This document shows, one piece after another, positions 6,133-6,938 of a stretch of DNA of 6,938 nt. This stretch comes from Bordetella parapertussis. GTDB taxonomy: Bacteria; Cyanobacteriota; Cyanobacteriia; PCC-6307; Cyanobiaceae. The stretch spans positions 1-6,938 of the forward strand of contig CALPMR020000162.1 of NCBI GenBank assembly GCA_943324725.2. The letters run 5' to 3'. Each line of letters starts with the position of its first letter. The stretch's first letter is position 1. Position numbers and translations under genes: made by a program. The notes beneath the pieces were generated by a model, which saw only the letters and a list, made by a program, of their open reading frames with translations, had not been told where the DNA came from and ran no database searches.

Positions 6133-6708
6133 ATGTTGCTGGCCCTGGCCTTGCTGAGTCCGCAGGCCGGACAGTGGTTCGACCGGCGGCTGCAGGTCTG
6201 GTCGGTGATCGCGATGTGGCTCGGCATTGCCGTTCTGATGATTCCGAACGGTGCCATGCCCTGGCTGGCGATCAGCCTGGCGATCGCCTACGTCGTACTC
6301 AGCCATCGCTGGCTGCGGCTCGAGGCAGCCGAATGGCCTCGCGCCCCCTGGGGCCTGGGCCTGCTCGATCAGCTGGCGGCGGCCGTGGACCGGGCCACCG
6401 AACCCATGCTGTATTACCCGCTGTTCCTGGCGGTGGCGGTGGTCCTGGTCAACCACTTCGACCATTCACTGCTGACGCTGTTGTGGGCGACGGGGGCGTT
6501 CGGGATCTACGTGCCCAGTGTGATCTTGCGCGATGGCCAGTTCCGGGCTGTGGCCCTGATTGGCCTGGGTACCTGTCTATGGCGGCTGGTGGCGGTGGAC
6601 ATGGTCCAGGCGGACCTGACCACCCGTGGCGTCGTGTTCGTGGGGGTGGGGTTGCTGATGCTGGCAATGAACGCGATCGCCAGCCGTTTCCGTTCCCGCT
6701 TCCGCTGA
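6133..6708 (+). CDS. Multi-helix membrane protein, function unknown (N-terminus likely incomplete)
   Basis: From the first usable start, ATG 6133, this encodes 191 residues with hydrophobic segments at about 22-38, 42-57, 92-107, 112-131, 137-155 and 165-184. The C-terminal pattern, FRAVALIGLGTCLWRLVAVD followed by RGVVFVGVGLLMLAMNAI and a basic end RFRSRFR, resembles the repeating R-x-x-(hydrophobic)-D-(~9)-R-x-x-x-F-x-x-x-G unit of DUF2339-type membrane proteins; this is an inference from pattern only. The real protein probably starts about 41 residues earlier, since the same frame upstream encodes plausible sequence without any standard start codon (see the 6011-6132 entry). If the frameshift is genuine, the gene may be expressed only from 6133 or be decaying. 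It converges on the sigma factor gene with a 17-base gap. Confidence 0.75.
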   Translation: MLLALALLSPQAGQWFDRRLQVWSVIAMWLGIAVLMIPNGAMPWLAISLAIAYVVLSHRWLRLEAAEWPRAPWGLGLLDQLAAAVDRATEPMLYYPLFLAVAVVLVNHFDHSLLTLLWATGAFGIYVPSVILRDGQFRAVALIGLGTCLWRLVAVDMVQADLTTRGVVFVGVGLLMLAMNAIASRFRSRFR

Positions 6709-6721
6709 GGGGCAGTCCCCC
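6709..6721. terminator. Short GC hairpin between convergent genes
   Basis: GGGG at 6709-6712 pairs with CCCC at 6717-6720 around a CAGT loop, immediately after the membrane-protein stop and before the sigma-factor stop. It has no T-run, so intrinsic termination is doubtful, and the four-base stem is weak. Confidence 0.25.
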
Positions 6722-6725
6722 GGGG

Positions 6726-6938
6726 TCAAGCCACCAGATAGCCCTCGAGGGCCACGGAGTGATGGCGGATCCCTTCGAGAGCCCGGCGCTCGAGATTGCG
6801 GGTCTTGTCCCGGCTCATGCCCAGGCTGCGGGCGATGCCGGTGAGGCTCATCGGCTCCTCGCCGTTGATGCCGTAGCGCATCTTCAGCACCGTCCCCTGC
6901 AGCTCCGGCAGCTGCTCCAGCAAGGCCCGCAGATCCCC
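6726..6938 (-). CDS. Sigma-70 family RNA polymerase sigma factor, C-terminal fragment (cut by window end)
   Basis: The last 70 codons of a sigma factor, entering from the right edge and ending in TGA at 6728-6726. Residues 7-25 (LEQLPELQGTVLKMRYGIN) and 29-58 (PMSLTGIARSLGMSRDKTRN, then LERRALEGIR) form region 4, with the helix-turn-helix of region 4.2 that reads the -35 promoter element. Compared with the primary-sigma recognition helix (TRERIRQIE in E. coli RpoD), this has SRDKTRNLE. That divergence suggests a group 2 or alternative cyanobacterial sigma rather than the housekeeping factor. The rest of the gene, including regions 2 and 3, is outside the window, so the subtype cannot be fixed. 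Confidence 0.88.
   Translation of the reverse strand, partial: GDLRALLEQLPELQGTVLKMRYGINGEEPMSLTGIARSLGMSRDKTRNLERRALEGIRHHSVALEGYLVA

Noticed and set aside
5725..6465. A 246-codon minus-strand open frame across the 52-residue gene and the membrane protein
   Set aside because: Composition is Gln/His/Pro/Ser-rich with no recognisable motif. The + strand frames there give sensible proteins.
618..6680. Repeated GCGATCGC octamers as a possible mobile repeat
   Set aside because: These are HIP1 palindromes, widespread in cyanobacterial genomes, and here they fall within coding sequence; useful only as a taxonomic hint.

Overview
The window looks like a piece of a high-GC cyanobacterial chromosome, most likely from the Synechococcus/Cyanobium (picocyanobacterial) group. 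Three things point there: a one-helix high-light-inducible (Hli) protein with the chlorophyll-binding motif ERLNGRVAMLGF; six copies of the cyanobacterial HIP1 octamer GCGATCGC in under 7 kb (starts near 618, 1267, 3589, 4474, 6280 and 6673); and a gene set of ABC1 kinase, small membrane proteins and a sigma-70 factor. Species assignment is inference. Genes are tightly packed, there is no gene-free stretch over 300 bases, and I saw no RNA gene, CRISPR array, insertion sequence or phage feature.

Layout. Positions 1-173 (-) hold the first 57 codons of an Orn/Lys/Arg decarboxylase cut by the window edge. Divergent from it is a + strand series: an ABC1/UbiB-family atypical kinase (about 210-1955), a 155-residue three-helix membrane protein (2019-2486), and a 226-residue membrane protein whose C-terminus resembles the pore module of a potassium channel but without a GYG filter (2548-3228). 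Convergent to these is a - strand pair: a 66-residue hypothetical protein (5193-5393) whose stop overlaps the start of a 643-residue exported protein (3265-5196). The latter fuses a sugar-type periplasmic binding domain to two successive Cache-like modules. Divergent from that pair are hli (5463-5678), a 52-residue protein (5750-5908) and a multi-helix membrane protein (6133-6708) whose N-terminus appears to be put out of frame by one missing base near 6021. The C-terminal 70 codons of a sigma-70 factor enter convergently at the right edge (6726-6938, -).

How they may work together: the ABC1 kinase (prenylquinone/photosynthetic membrane homeostasis) and Hli (chlorophyll protection under light stress) are typical of thylakoid stress handling. 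The binding-protein/Cache fusion is the most unusual gene. It has every mark of a secreted ligand sensor, but the window shows no transporter permease, ATPase, kinase or chemoreceptor partner. The channel-like protein with a degenerate filter and the frameshifted membrane protein are the next most interesting items.
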